A DNA stretch of 64,000 bases from Actinomadura oligospora ATCC 43269 (lineage in GTDB: Bacteria > Actinomycetota > Actinomycetes > Streptosporangiales > Streptosporangiaceae), in the NCBI RefSeq assembly GCF_000518265.1, contig NZ_JADG01000004.1:372001-436000 (forward strand), written 5' to 3'. A model generated the notes under the pieces. That model was given only the letters and a program-made list of their open reading frames with translations, had not been told where the DNA came from and did not search any database. This document shows positions 22,843-30,886 of the stretch, piece by piece. A program made the position numbers and the translations under genes. Position 1 is the stretch's first letter; every line of letters begins with the position of its first letter.

Positions 22843-23021
22843 ACCAGGACACGCGGCGGACGCCCTGGGTGGACGAACAGATCGCGGTCATCACAGGCGG
22901 AGGGTCGGGCCTGGGCGGAGCCCTGGCCGCCGCGGTGGACGGCTGGGGACGCCTCGACTGCTTCATCGCGCTCCGGCTCACGACCCGGCTACTGGAAAAG
23001 CACATCCGCCCGGACACGTGA
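22839..23021 (+). pseudogene. Remnant of a cis-dihydrodiol dehydrogenase (short-chain dehydrogenase)
   Basis: A 60-codon frame starting with TTG over the beta stop (TTGA). Residues 11-27 (VDEQIAVITGGGSGLGG) are the start and cofactor motif of a BphB-type dihydrodiol dehydrogenase. The next segment, VDGWGRLDCFI, belongs near residue 75 of the family (usually FGKLDCLIPNAG), so about 50 residues are missing between them. The catalytic Ser-Tyr-Lys region is absent. It is a decayed gene about a quarter of the normal 270 residues. Its place directly after alpha and beta shows that the oxygenase operon once encoded the next catabolic step. Confidence 0.75.
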
Positions 23022-23054
23022 GCCGCGCCCCTGCCACCACGAAGGAGCGAATCC

Positions 23055-23693
23055 ATGTTGGACGTGATCGGCGCCGGTTTCGGCCGCACCGGCACCCTGT
23101 CACTGAAGATGGCCCTGGAACGGCTCGGCTTCGGGCCCTGCGAGCACATGCTGAGCCTGCCCGGCGACCACGAGCGGATCGCGCTCTGGCGGCGCGCCCT
23201 TGCGGGCGGTCCGGTGGACTGGGATGAACTGTTCGCCGGATACCGCTCCGCTGTCGACTGGCCCACGATCTGCTTCTGGCAGGAGCTCGCGGGACATTTC
23301 AGCGAAGCCAAGGTGATACTGACCGTCCGCGCCCCTGACAAGTGGTACGAAAGCGCACGCGCGACCCTCCGCGTCCCCCCGTCCTGGTCTGCTCCTCCTG
23401 ACGAGTTCCGGGACCTGCACGCCCTGATTCAGGAGTCGGTCTGGGAGGCGACGTTCGGCGGACGCTTCGACGACCGCGACCACGCGATCAAGGTCTTCAC
23501 CGAGCACAACGCGAGAGTGCGGCGCGCCATCGCTCCCGACCGGCTGCTCGTGCTCGACGTCCGCCAGGGTTGGGGCCCCCTGTGCGAGTTCCTGGACGCC
23601 CCCGTGCCCGACACCCCGTTCCCGCACCACAACACCCGAGCGGACTTCATCGCCATGATCGAGGAGATTCCGAGTGACGCAGGCAAGCCGTGA
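23055..23693 (+). CDS. Sulfotransferase family protein
   Basis: A 212-residue P-loop-like sulfotransferase of the bacterial type common in actinomycetes. The PAPS 5'-phosphosulfate loop is GAGFGRTGTLSLKMALERLG (residues 6-25), followed by FGPCEHMLSL. VDWPTICFWQELAGHFSEAK, VILTVRAPDKWYESARATL (3'-phosphate binding Arg/Ser region) and WGPLCEFLDAPVPDTPFPHHN are further family segments. It would move sulfate from PAPS to a hydroxyl or amine. A GAAGGAG ribosome site precedes the ATG. It is 33 bases behind the dehydrogenase remnant on the dioxygenase strand, which makes a hydroxylated aromatic product a plausible acceptor. That link is inference. Confidence 0.83.
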   Translation: MLDVIGAGFGRTGTLSLKMALERLGFGPCEHMLSLPGDHERIALWRRALAGGPVDWDELFAGYRSAVDWPTICFWQELAGHFSEAKVILTVRAPDKWYESARATLRVPPSWSAPPDEFRDLHALIQESVWEATFGGRFDDRDHAIKVFTEHNARVRRAIAPDRLLVLDVRQGWGPLCEFLDAPVPDTPFPHHNTRADFIAMIEEIPSDAGKP

Positions 23694-23764
23694 CCCCCTT
23701 CGACGGCACCGGCCCCGTCCGTCGGGGTGCTCGTGCGGCTGACCGTCCGGATCGTGACGGCCGC

Positions 23765-24337
23765 CTACTCGGGCCATTCGGCGCAGGTTGTGACCTTGAA
23801 TCCGCGGCCGGGGAAGACGGCGTCCATGAAGAAGTCGTGGACCGCCTGGTCGCCGTCGCCGCAGCCGTCGCGCAGCACGGCGACGTGGTAGCCGCGGTCC
23901 GCCGCGTCGTAGCAGGTCGCGGCCACCATCGCGCTGGTCGCGACTCCGGCGACCACGACGGTGTCGACGCCGCGGGCGCGGAGCACGAGGTCCAGGTCAG
24001 TGCCCGCGAACGCGCTGGCGCGGCGCTTCATCACGACGACGTCTTCGGCGGCGACCGGCAGATCGATCTCGGTCCCGGCCGATCCCTCGTGGAAGGTGTC
24101 CCCGGCCTCGAAGAACGACCTGAACAGCGCGTTGTCCGGCGGCAGGTCCGTCCCGTTGCCCCGGAAGCCGAAGTGCACGAACACGACGAGCGCACCGGCC
24201 TCGCGGGCGCGCGGCAGCAGATCGGTGAGCGGCGGCACGACCTGCTTGGCGAACGGATAGCTGCCGGTGATGCCCTGCTGGACGTCCCCGATGATCAATG
24301 CGGTGGTCACGACCGGTCCCCTGTCCCATCTCTCCAT
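23765..24337 (-). CDS. Isochorismatase-like cysteine hydrolase
   Basis: A 190-residue (181 from the GTG at 24310) protein of the isochorismatase fold. The catalytic Asp is in ALIIGDVQQG, the Lys in VVMKRRASAFAGTDLDLVLR and the Cys in VAGVATSAMVAATCYDAADRG, so the Asp-Lys-Cys triad of nicotinamidase-like hydrolases is complete. Substrates range from nicotinamide to N-carbamoyl compounds and cannot be chosen here. It is convergent with the sulfotransferase gene and has no operon partner. Confidence 0.8.
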   Translation of the reverse strand: MERWDRGPVVTTALIIGDVQQGITGSYPFAKQVVPPLTDLLPRAREAGALVVFVHFGFRGNGTDLPPDNALFRSFFEAGDTFHEGSAGTEIDLPVAAEDVVVMKRRASAFAGTDLDLVLRARGVDTVVVAGVATSAMVAATCYDAADRGYHVAVLRDGCGDGDQAVHDFFMDAVFPGRGFKVTTCAEWPE

Positions 24338-24424
24338 CCGGCGTCGGCGAGCAGCCGGACGCCGGTTCGGACGATCATGCTATTCGGGACGCCGGGAGGA
24401 GGTTGATGGGGCTACCTGGTGTAT

Positions 24425-25306
24425 TCAGAAGCCTTCCATGAAGGCGACCGTCTGGGTGTAGTCGCCGTCGCGGAGGGCCTGTGCGGGCAGGACGAAGTGG
24501 AGGTAGCCGCCGTCGCCCATGTCGTAGTGGCCGATGGTGATGATGTGGCGGTACGGCTCGCCGTCCGACATCTTCTCCAGGGGGAAGCCGTTCTCCAGGT
24601 GGGGCCAGCCGAACGCCTGGTCCGGGGAGAAGTACACGTCGTCGTACTTGTAGAGGCCCTGCTCCTCGTGGCAGAAGTCGCGCCACGCGTCGCCCAGGCG
24701 GTCGCCGATCAGCCAGCCGGGCAGCGACTCGTAGTACGGGGAGCCGTCGGTTTCGCCGCCGTAGTCCAGCATGTCCAGGATCGGGTCGTAGGTGACGCCT
24801 CGCGCCGAGGGAACCGTGATGACCGGCACCGCGTAGAACGGCTCGGACGGGTGGATCCTCGCCGGTGCGGGAGCGACCATGGCGATCGCCTTGGCGGGGT
24901 CGGCCGGGATGACCCGGCAATAGCTCGGGGAGTGGTAGTCGAGAAGGTCGGGCTCTCCGTAAACGTATCCACGGTCGCGGTCCGGGTCGCAGTAGAAGAT
25001 GTTGAGCAGGACGTCGCCGGTGGGCGGGCGCTCGTCGGCCAGCCAGGGGCCGAGCGCGTCGACGTCCAGGACGGCGAACAGGCTCAGCGGGACGCCTTCG
25101 CATTCAGGCCAGGGCGTTCCGGGGTCGAGGAGGGCGGGTCCGCCCCAGCGGCCCAGTCCGGCGGGCTCGATGCCGGGCTTCACGGGACGCAGGCCGAACG
25201 CGGGCTTCGCGAGTGCCGCGACCTGCGCGCCGATGTGTTCGCCGAGATGCTCGACGCACAGGTCGCGCACCTTCGCGCACGCCTCTTCGTAGCTCGCGAA
25301 ACCCAT
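24425..25306 (-). CDS. DUF1963 (YwqG-like) protein
   Basis: A 293-residue soluble protein. The pattern GLGRWGGPALLDPGTPWPECEGVPLSLFAVLDVDAL, then DVLLNIFYCDPD, is typical of DUF1963: a G-G-x-P-x-L motif, then W-P, then L-x-F-x-x-Q/L-x-D. The end FGWPHLENGFPLE and GGYLHFVLPAQALRDGDYTQTVAFMEGF also fits. Function unknown. These proteins are often scattered near toxin-immunity or stress genes. The ATG is preceded by GGAG. Confidence 0.75.
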   Translation of the reverse strand: MGFASYEEACAKVRDLCVEHLGEHIGAQVAALAKPAFGLRPVKPGIEPAGLGRWGGPALLDPGTPWPECEGVPLSLFAVLDVDALGPWLADERPPTGDVLLNIFYCDPDRDRGYVYGEPDLLDYHSPSYCRVIPADPAKAIAMVAPAPARIHPSEPFYAVPVITVPSARGVTYDPILDMLDYGGETDGSPYYESLPGWLIGDRLGDAWRDFCHEEQGLYKYDDVYFSPDQAFGWPHLENGFPLEKMSDGEPYRHIITIGHYDMGDGGYLHFVLPAQALRDGDYTQTVAFMEGF

Positions 25307-25458
25307 GGAGACTCCAGATCGTCCGGCCGGAGGCGTTCTCGCCGCTTCGGGAGATCGCGGAGGAGGCGGAGGAGAACGCCGGTCGGCGCGACCCTAGTGG
25401 GGAGGACCGACAGTTCGCGATTCGGCGGCCAGTTCGCGATTCGGCGGCGGGGCCGGGA

Positions 25459-26871
25459 TCAGCCGCTCGCCTGGTAGAAGGCCATGTCGAATTTGAGCGG
25501 CTTGCCGTCCGGAGTCCACCACTCGATCGTGTACATCCGGATGACCAGCCCGCCGCTGGTTTTGACGCAGTAGTAGTGCTCGCCCTCGGCGGCGGCCCTC
25601 GTGGCGACGTTCTGGAGGGCGTTCTTGCAGTTGTCCACGGACGCCGAGTTGCCGTTCACCTCGAAGACGCCGCCCGGAGCCTCGAACTGCTGGCCGTCCT
25701 GGGAAATGGTCAGATCCTGGGTGTTGTCGGGCTTGACGTCCCGGTATCCGGCCGCGATGAACTCCTTTTCGAAATCCAGCCCCTCCCCCAGCGCGAGCTG
25801 CCTGTGGCCGGGCTTCCGGTCGGCTTCCCAGGACGGTTCCGGCGACGGCGACGTGGAAGTTCCGTCGGCGGCGTGGTAATGGCCGCTCAGGTAGAAGGGA
25901 GCGGCGGTGACGAGTGCTCCGATCAGCAAGGAGACGGCACCGACGACAATGGCCGGATTCCGGCTTCGCGGGCTTTCGGAGGGCGCGCCGTGAGGCCAGG
26001 TCTCGGTGAGTGACGCCTGAGGGGGCGTGCCAATCTCGGTGTCCTGGGAAAGGGAATCGCGGATCTTCGCCAGGGCCGTCCCGGCCTGCTCCGCGGTGGC
26101 CCGGCGCTGGGCGTCCTTCATGAGGAGGCGGCCGATCAGCGACGTGAGCGGGCCCGCGCGGACGGGACGGGGCGGGTCGGCGGTCAGCAGCGCGGAGAGG
26201 ATGGAGACGGCCGCCGAGCCGTCGAACGGAGGGTGCCCCTCGACGCAGGCGTAGAGGGTCGCGCCGAGGGACCACAGGTCGGACGCGGGAGTGGCGGTCT
26301 GGCCGCGGGCCTGCTCGGGCGCCATGTAGGACGGCGTGCCGAGCAGCTGGTCGGTGCCGGTGAGGCTGGTGTTCCCGGCGAGGCTGGCGATGCCGAAGTC
26401 GGTGAGGACGACGCGCGGGCCCGCGATCAGGACGTTCGACGGCTTGAGGTCGCGGTGCACGATCCCGGACGCGTGGGCGACGCGGAGCGCGCCGAGGACG
26501 GCCTCGGCGATCGGCAGGGTCTCGGCCAGGGAAAGGGGGCCCCGCTCGCGCAGCATCCGGTCCAGGGACGGGCCGTTGACATATTCCATGATCACCAATG
26601 GGCCGCCCGTTCCGTCGTCGATGACGTCGAAGACGGTGATGATCGCGGGATGGCTGAGGCGGGCGGCGGCGCGCGCCTCGCGGACCATGCGTTTTCTGCG
26701 TACGGCGGCCTGATCGGGAGGCAGTTCCGGGGGCAGCAGCAGTTGTTTGACGGCGACCTCGCGCTGCAGCGTCTCGTCCCACGCGCGCCAGACCACGCCC
26801 ATTCCGCCGCGGCCGACCTGCTCGATACGGCGATAGCGTCCGGCGACCAGAGCCTCGGCTCCCTCGGTCAT
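25459..26871 (-). CDS. Membrane Ser/Thr protein kinase with non-PASTA extracellular domain
   Basis: A 470-residue kinase: glycine loop VGRGGMGVVWRAW, VAVKQLLL, HRDLKPSN, the DFG-containing VLTDFGIASLAG and GTPSYMAPEQARG. After the kinase domain (about 10-270) a linker leads to one helix (AIVVGAVSLLIGALVTAAPFY, about 310-330) and an extracellular domain of about 140 residues with two cysteines (VDNCKNALQNVATR, YYCVKTS) and no PASTA repeat. The Cys-bearing outside part suggests a small disulfide-bonded sensor. I chose ATG 26871; an upstream ATG would add 21 residues with no homology. It is divergent from a large P-loop ATPase gene, 118 bases away. Confidence 0.85.
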   Translation of the reverse strand: MTEGAEALVAGRYRRIEQVGRGGMGVVWRAWDETLQREVAVKQLLLPPELPPDQAAVRRKRMVREARAAARLSHPAIITVFDVIDDGTGGPLVIMEYVNGPSLDRMLRERGPLSLAETLPIAEAVLGALRVAHASGIVHRDLKPSNVLIAGPRVVLTDFGIASLAGNTSLTGTDQLLGTPSYMAPEQARGQTATPASDLWSLGATLYACVEGHPPFDGSAAVSILSALLTADPPRPVRAGPLTSLIGRLLMKDAQRRATAEQAGTALAKIRDSLSQDTEIGTPPQASLTETWPHGAPSESPRSRNPAIVVGAVSLLIGALVTAAPFYLSGHYHAADGTSTSPSPEPSWEADRKPGHRQLALGEGLDFEKEFIAAGYRDVKPDNTQDLTISQDGQQFEAPGGVFEVNGNSASVDNCKNALQNVATRAAAEGEHYYCVKTSGGLVIRMYTIEWWTPDGKPLKFDMAFYQASG

Positions 26872-26989
26872 GGCATGGCATCCTGGCAGAGAAACAGGCC
26901 CGGCGTAATATGCGCGACCTGAACGGGACGGCATCGTCGTCCACGCTCCCGTAATCGCGTCGCCACCGAGGGTGGACGAGGGGGTCGAA

Positions 26990-28915
26990 ATGCGGTACGA
27001 CCTGGGAAGCCTGTCCTTCGGAAAGGACGACGCCGAGACCGATCTGGCCGAGGGGCTGCTGCGCGGCGGGTTTCTGCCGACGCCCGCCTACCGGACGGCG
27101 CGCCAGGCGAGAAAGGTCCTGGTCATCGGCCGGAAAGGGACCGGGAAGAGCGCGATCTGCCAGATGCTCGCCGGGCGGGAACCGGACGGCAGGGCCCCGG
27201 TGCTGGTGACGCCGGACCGGTTTTCGGCCGAGTCCTTGCGACTGTTCGAGATCCCCGGAATGTCGCCGGGACTGGCCAAATGGATGCTCTGGCGGTACGC
27301 CCTGACGATCAACCTGGCGCGTTTCCTGGTCGCGCACGCCAAAGAGGCTCACCGGAAGCGGCCGAAATCGGTCGTGGCACTGCGGCGGTTCCTGGCGGAC
27401 AACGCCGAGGCGGACGAGCACGCGGGGTCGCGGACGTGGTTCGGGCGCCTCAAGGGCTCACTGAAGCTGGAGGCGTTCGGCGTCGGCGCGACCCTGGAGC
27501 TCGGCGACGGCGGGTCCGGCCCGTCCGCTGATGGCGGGGCCGAGCGGAGGGCGACGTGGCAGGTGGAGCTGCTGGAGCGGCAGGTCGCTCAAGCGTACGA
27601 GGACCTTCAGTGCCCGGAGCGGCACCCGCGGCCGCTGATCCTGGTCGACGGAATCGAGGACGTCTGGACCAACGACGGTGAGGCCGACACCCTCGTCATC
27701 GGCCTCCTCCGGGCGGCCAAGGAACTGCCCGTGCGGTTCCGGGACGTGTCGTGCGCGGTGTTCCTCCGCTCCGACATCTACGACCTGCTGCGTTTCGCCG
27801 ACAAGGACAAGCTGCACAGCGACGAGGTATGGCTCGAATGGACCAGGGAAATGCTCCTCGACCTGGTTCTCACCCGGGCGAAGGTGAGCCTGCGCACCGA
27901 ACTCACCGCCCAGGGCCTGTGGCAGGGCGTCTTCCCCGGGACGGTCGGCGGACGGCCCGTCCAGGACGTCCTGGTCGCGCACACCCTCATGCGCCCACGC
28001 GACCTGATCCAGCTGTGCAACCTGTGCCGGAACATGGCGCTCTTCTCCGACCATTCCAGCATCAAGGAAAGCGACGTCACGCGCGCGCTGGAACGCTATT
28101 CCATCTGGAAACTGCAAGACCTGGCGGACGAGTACCGGGCGGGATACCCCTTCCTCGAATCGCTGTATCCGGTGTTCCGCGACGCGGGATACGTGGTGAC
28201 GCGCTCGTCGCTCTCGCACCGGCTCACCCCGGTGCTGGACACGTTGCGTGGGGCGTTTCCGCAGCGTGAGAGCGTGATCACGCCCACCGGCCTCCTGGAC
28301 GCGCTGTACGACGTGGGATTCCTGGGCGTGCAGCGCGCCGGTCTTCTCCGGTACACGAACGGAACCGGGGAGAGGATCGAGCCCGGGGACGACGAGTTCC
28401 ACATCCATCCGTGTTTCCGTCCGGCGCTCCGGGCCCTGCAGCCCACGGGGGTGACGAACGCGTACGTCGCCTACAAGGGCGCGGCCTCCACCCGCGAGGA
28501 CCTGGTCGCACGCGTCCAGCGCGGCGCGAGCGGCGACCGGGCCCCGCGCCGGGACGACCCGGAGCGCGCCCTGGTCGAGGGCGCCGACCGGAAGATCCGC
28601 GAGGCCGCTGAAGGCCTGGCCGCGACCGGCCTGCCCCGGGAGATCGAGCAGCAGCTGACCGTGCGGCTCCTCGAACTCCAGGGGAAGGTCCACGGGCTCC
28701 GCCGGACCACCCGGGCCGAGATCGTCCCCGGCCTGGCCGACGTCCGCCGGGACCTGGCCGACCTGGGCGACCGCCTGGCGGCGGAGGGCCACGGCGAGGC
28801 CGCCGACCTCGTCAGAACCGCCGCCCACCGCCTGAACCGCGAGATCTGGGGCGGCGTCAGCCCCCACCAGGGCCTAGGCGGCGCCGCCTCCAGCGACGGC
28901 ACCGGCTGGGGCTGA
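26990..28915 (+). CDS. Large P-loop ATPase (resembles the Sll1717 family)
   Basis: A 641-residue soluble protein. The N-terminus RYDLGSLSFGKDDAETDLAEG leads into a Walker A loop GRKGTGKSA at 47-55, and LILVDGIEDVW at about 217-227 acts as Walker B. FLRSDIYDLLRFADKDKLHSDEVWLEW and MRPRDLIQLCN are segments seen in STAND/AAA-like proteins that sense or move nucleic acids. The second half holds a winged-helix-like region (about 380-480) and a helical tail rich in Glu/Arg/Leu (550-620). The combination fits the P-loop ATPase Sll1717 family, whose function is undetermined and which often sits near defence or mobile genes. A GAGGGGG site supports ATG 26990. It is next to a mobile-element relic. Confidence 0.6.
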   Translation: MRYDLGSLSFGKDDAETDLAEGLLRGGFLPTPAYRTARQARKVLVIGRKGTGKSAICQMLAGREPDGRAPVLVTPDRFSAESLRLFEIPGMSPGLAKWMLWRYALTINLARFLVAHAKEAHRKRPKSVVALRRFLADNAEADEHAGSRTWFGRLKGSLKLEAFGVGATLELGDGGSGPSADGGAERRATWQVELLERQVAQAYEDLQCPERHPRPLILVDGIEDVWTNDGEADTLVIGLLRAAKELPVRFRDVSCAVFLRSDIYDLLRFADKDKLHSDEVWLEWTREMLLDLVLTRAKVSLRTELTAQGLWQGVFPGTVGGRPVQDVLVAHTLMRPRDLIQLCNLCRNMALFSDHSSIKESDVTRALERYSIWKLQDLADEYRAGYPFLESLYPVFRDAGYVVTRSSLSHRLTPVLDTLRGAFPQRESVITPTGLLDALYDVGFLGVQRAGLLRYTNGTGERIEPGDDEFHIHPCFRPALRALQPTGVTNAYVAYKGAASTREDLVARVQRGASGDRAPRRDDPERALVEGADRKIREAAEGLAATGLPREIEQQLTVRLLELQGKVHGLRRTTRAEIVPGLADVRRDLADLGDRLAAEGHGEAADLVRTAAHRLNREIWGGVSPHQGLGGAASSDGTGWG

Positions 28916-28930
28916 GCGGCGGTACACAGG

Positions 28931-28960
28931 CCCTCCCCTCTGTCAGCCGGAGGGGCAGGG
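28931..28960 (+). terminator. Hairpin after the P-loop ATPase gene
   Basis: CCCTCCCCT pairs with AGGGGCAGGG (one bulged C) round an 11-base loop, 15 bases past the stop. There is no T-run. Confidence 0.5.
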
Positions 28961-28966
28961 TTCGCT

Positions 28967-29027
28967 GATCTGGCCCGCGCTCGGGTTGATGTCACCGGAG
29001 GAAAGGTAACCGAGCGTGTTCGTCGGC
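28967..29027 (+). repeat. Left 61-bp inverted repeat of a mobile-element relic
   Basis: This 61-base segment recurs in inverted orientation at 31639-31699 with 53 of 61 identical positions, including uninterrupted matches GCGCTCGGGT, TGTCACCGGAGGAAAG and TAACCGAGCGT. Each copy has an internal dyad CGCTCGG ... CCGAGCG. The pair encloses 2.6 kb with pieces of an integrase and a Tn3-type transposase, as expected for element ends. It is longer than the standard 38-bp Tn3 repeat. Reading toward the outside, both copies encode NTLGYLSSGD, so a duplicated gene end is the alternative. Confidence 0.7.
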
Positions 29028-29099
29028 TTGACGGAATGTCCGAACCCGACCACCGGCCTCCGCGGCGCGCACGCGCACCGACCTGCACGGACGTCGTCC

Positions 29100-29521
29100 T
29101 TCCGCACGCTGCCGCCCGGTTATCAGACCGGAACGCCGCAAGCGATGCCGGACTATCCCGCCGCGCCCGGACCGGAACCCGACCGGGGACGGGCCCGCGT
29201 GTGCAGCCCGTGACCTGCATCGATCTTCCGCTTTGGGGCCCGTGACAGGTTGCTTACCGTTGTTGGCCTGGTCCAGGTGCTCGATGTTGAGGGCGAGCAC
29301 GGAGTCAGCGCAGGTCTTGTCTTGGACCTCGGGCCGCCGGTCGATGAGCACGGCCAGGTCGGTGTGCAGGTAGTCGCGGGCGGGCGCGCAGGTCCAGGTG
29401 GTGAAGGACCGCAGCGCGGAGCGGTGCCGGTTCTGGGTGCGCGCGGCCCCGCTACCCCAGGCCGTCTCGAACAGCTCGGCGGTCTGCTCGGCGGTGAGCT
29501 GGGTGAGCGCGGTGTCGTCTT
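29100..29521 (-). pseudogene. Tyrosine integrase/recombinase remnant
   Basis: Read on the minus strand from 29521, the frame codes for LTAEQTAELFETAWGSGAARTQNRHRSALRSFTTW, the SAM-like core-binding domain of phage-type tyrosine recombinases. DLAVLIDRRPE follows, then after an internal loss SVLALNIEHLDQANNGK, which corresponds to the family's E-V-L-x-L-N-V-E-D-L-D-L segment. A stop codon lies directly upstream. The catalytic R-H-R-Y part is missing, and the frame degenerates into low-similarity sequence after about 29230. It is a dead fragment inside the inverted-repeat element. Confidence 0.7.
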
Positions 29522-29699
29522 ACTTGATGGGGATGGTTCCCGCCGCTCGCCCCCACCGTCTTCCAGGCCGATGAGGCGTGGCGGCGGCCGGTTCGCGCGT
29601 GTGGGGGAGGGGCTTCACTCTGACGGGGGAGGAGCGGCGCGATGTCCCGATGCGATCTTGGAGGGGTACGAGAGAGTCGCTGATCAGGAGGAACACCCG

Positions 29700-30326
29700 A
29701 TGGCCGCTGTGACCCAGGAGCCGCTAACAGGACCAGTGCAACGCGCGTGGCATGTAGCGCACGAGCCTGTGCGCGGGGTCGGCCGATGGACGCGGATCGC
29801 CGCCTACGCGGTCCCCCTCACGGTGTTGCCCTCCAGTCTTTGGCGGATCGTCGTCTTCACCTTCCACGCACCGATTCTTCTCGGCGACCGGGACGCGGGG
29901 AGCCTGCCATCGTGGCTGCCATTGGAGCTATACGTCGTCCTGTTGTCGGTGATTTCGGAACTGTTTGCCTTCACCGCCATCGGCTTGGCCGCTTCCTGGG
30001 GCGAGGTGTTCCCCCGCTGGATTCCCTTGCTGCGCGGCCGTACGGTGCCACGCGCGGTCGGCGTTGTCCCCGCTGCGCTGGGCACCCTCATCCTGACGGT
30101 GTTGTGGACCGCCCTGACGGTCAGTTTCCTGTCCCACCGCACGATCACCGGTAGGCCGCTGCCCAGCGAGTTCCCCGTCGACTACCACCACTGGCAGGGC
30201 ATCCTGGCCCTCGCCGCTTACGCACCACTGATTCTGTGGGGCCCGCTGCTCGGCATCCTCACCATCGCCTACTGGCGCCGCCGGGCGCACACCGGTGAGC
30301 AAACACAACTGCCGCGAACGCCTTGA
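29700..30326 (+). CDS. Integral membrane protein of unknown function
   Basis: A 208-residue protein with four or five hydrophobic helices (about 33-52, 70-100, 116-140, 165-190), beginning MAAVTQEPLTGPVQRAW and ending in a short charged tail. CAGGAGG eight bases upstream is a strong ribosome site, and codon use looks like a real gene. TVLPSSLWRIVVFTFHAPIL, ELYVVLLSVISELFAFTAIGLAASWGE and PLILWGPLLGILTIAYWRRR recall the small actinobacterial membrane proteins often found beside regulators, but no family can be named. It is the only intact-looking gene within the inverted-repeat element. Its 3' end overlaps the transposase relic by a few bases. Confidence 0.7.
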   Translation: MAAVTQEPLTGPVQRAWHVAHEPVRGVGRWTRIAAYAVPLTVLPSSLWRIVVFTFHAPILLGDRDAGSLPSWLPLELYVVLLSVISELFAFTAIGLAASWGEVFPRWIPLLRGRTVPRAVGVVPAALGTLILTVLWTALTVSFLSHRTITGRPLPSEFPVDYHHWQGILALAAYAPLILWGPLLGILTIAYWRRRAHTGEQTQLPRTP

Positions 30327-30660
30327 GCTCGTAGGTCCGCCGGATCTCCCACTGGTGGTCGAACCGGGTCCTGGTCCGCTCGATGTACTTCTTCACCTGC
30401 GAGGCGTCGGCGATCCCGAGCTGCTCAGCGACGAAGTCCAGCAGCGCCCCCGCAACATCTAGTGGATCCTCCAGGAACGCACCGACCAACGGACCGTCAC
30501 GACCTGAAGGCCGAACCCGAGTTTCCCGTGCTCGCCGCGATGCCGCTCCACGGCCCGAGCCTCGGGCCTCCACCAGCGCCCGGTCCCCGTCATCGAGGAA
30601 GAACACCCGCTCCAGATCCGCCCGCGACGGCGCTCCTGCGTAACAGGGGGACGGCCGGAG
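30316..30660 (-). pseudogene. Tn3-family transposase TnpA remnant (N-terminal domain)
   Basis: On the minus strand, CYAGAPSRADLERVFFLDDGDRALVEAR is followed in another frame by RHRGEHGKLGFGLQVVTVRW. Back in the first frame comes FLEDPLDVAGALLDFVAEQLGIADASQVKKYIERTRTRFDHQWEIRRTYELKAF. Together this is the DUF4158 N-terminal domain of Tn3-family transposases, with two compensating frameshifts. The match stops at about 30316, and more than 850 residues with the DDE catalytic core are gone. It is a dead copy; the strand is opposite to the membrane-protein gene. Confidence 0.8.
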
Positions 30661-30886
30661 TACGCAAGATTCATACCGCGCCCCCTCGAAACGGTAGGTC
30701 AGCGGCGGACCACGGGGTCCGGGTTTCGGCTGTGGGCGGCGGTGCCGAGCCAGGGCCCGGAATACCCGGGCTCGCGGCTGCACGCTGCTGACCTGCGGCG
30801 ATGTGATACTCCAGACGGGACAGTCCGACGCTTCTGTCTGGTCAGGGGTCCGGCGGTGCGTCCCCGGCGTACTCCGGCCATCCCCC

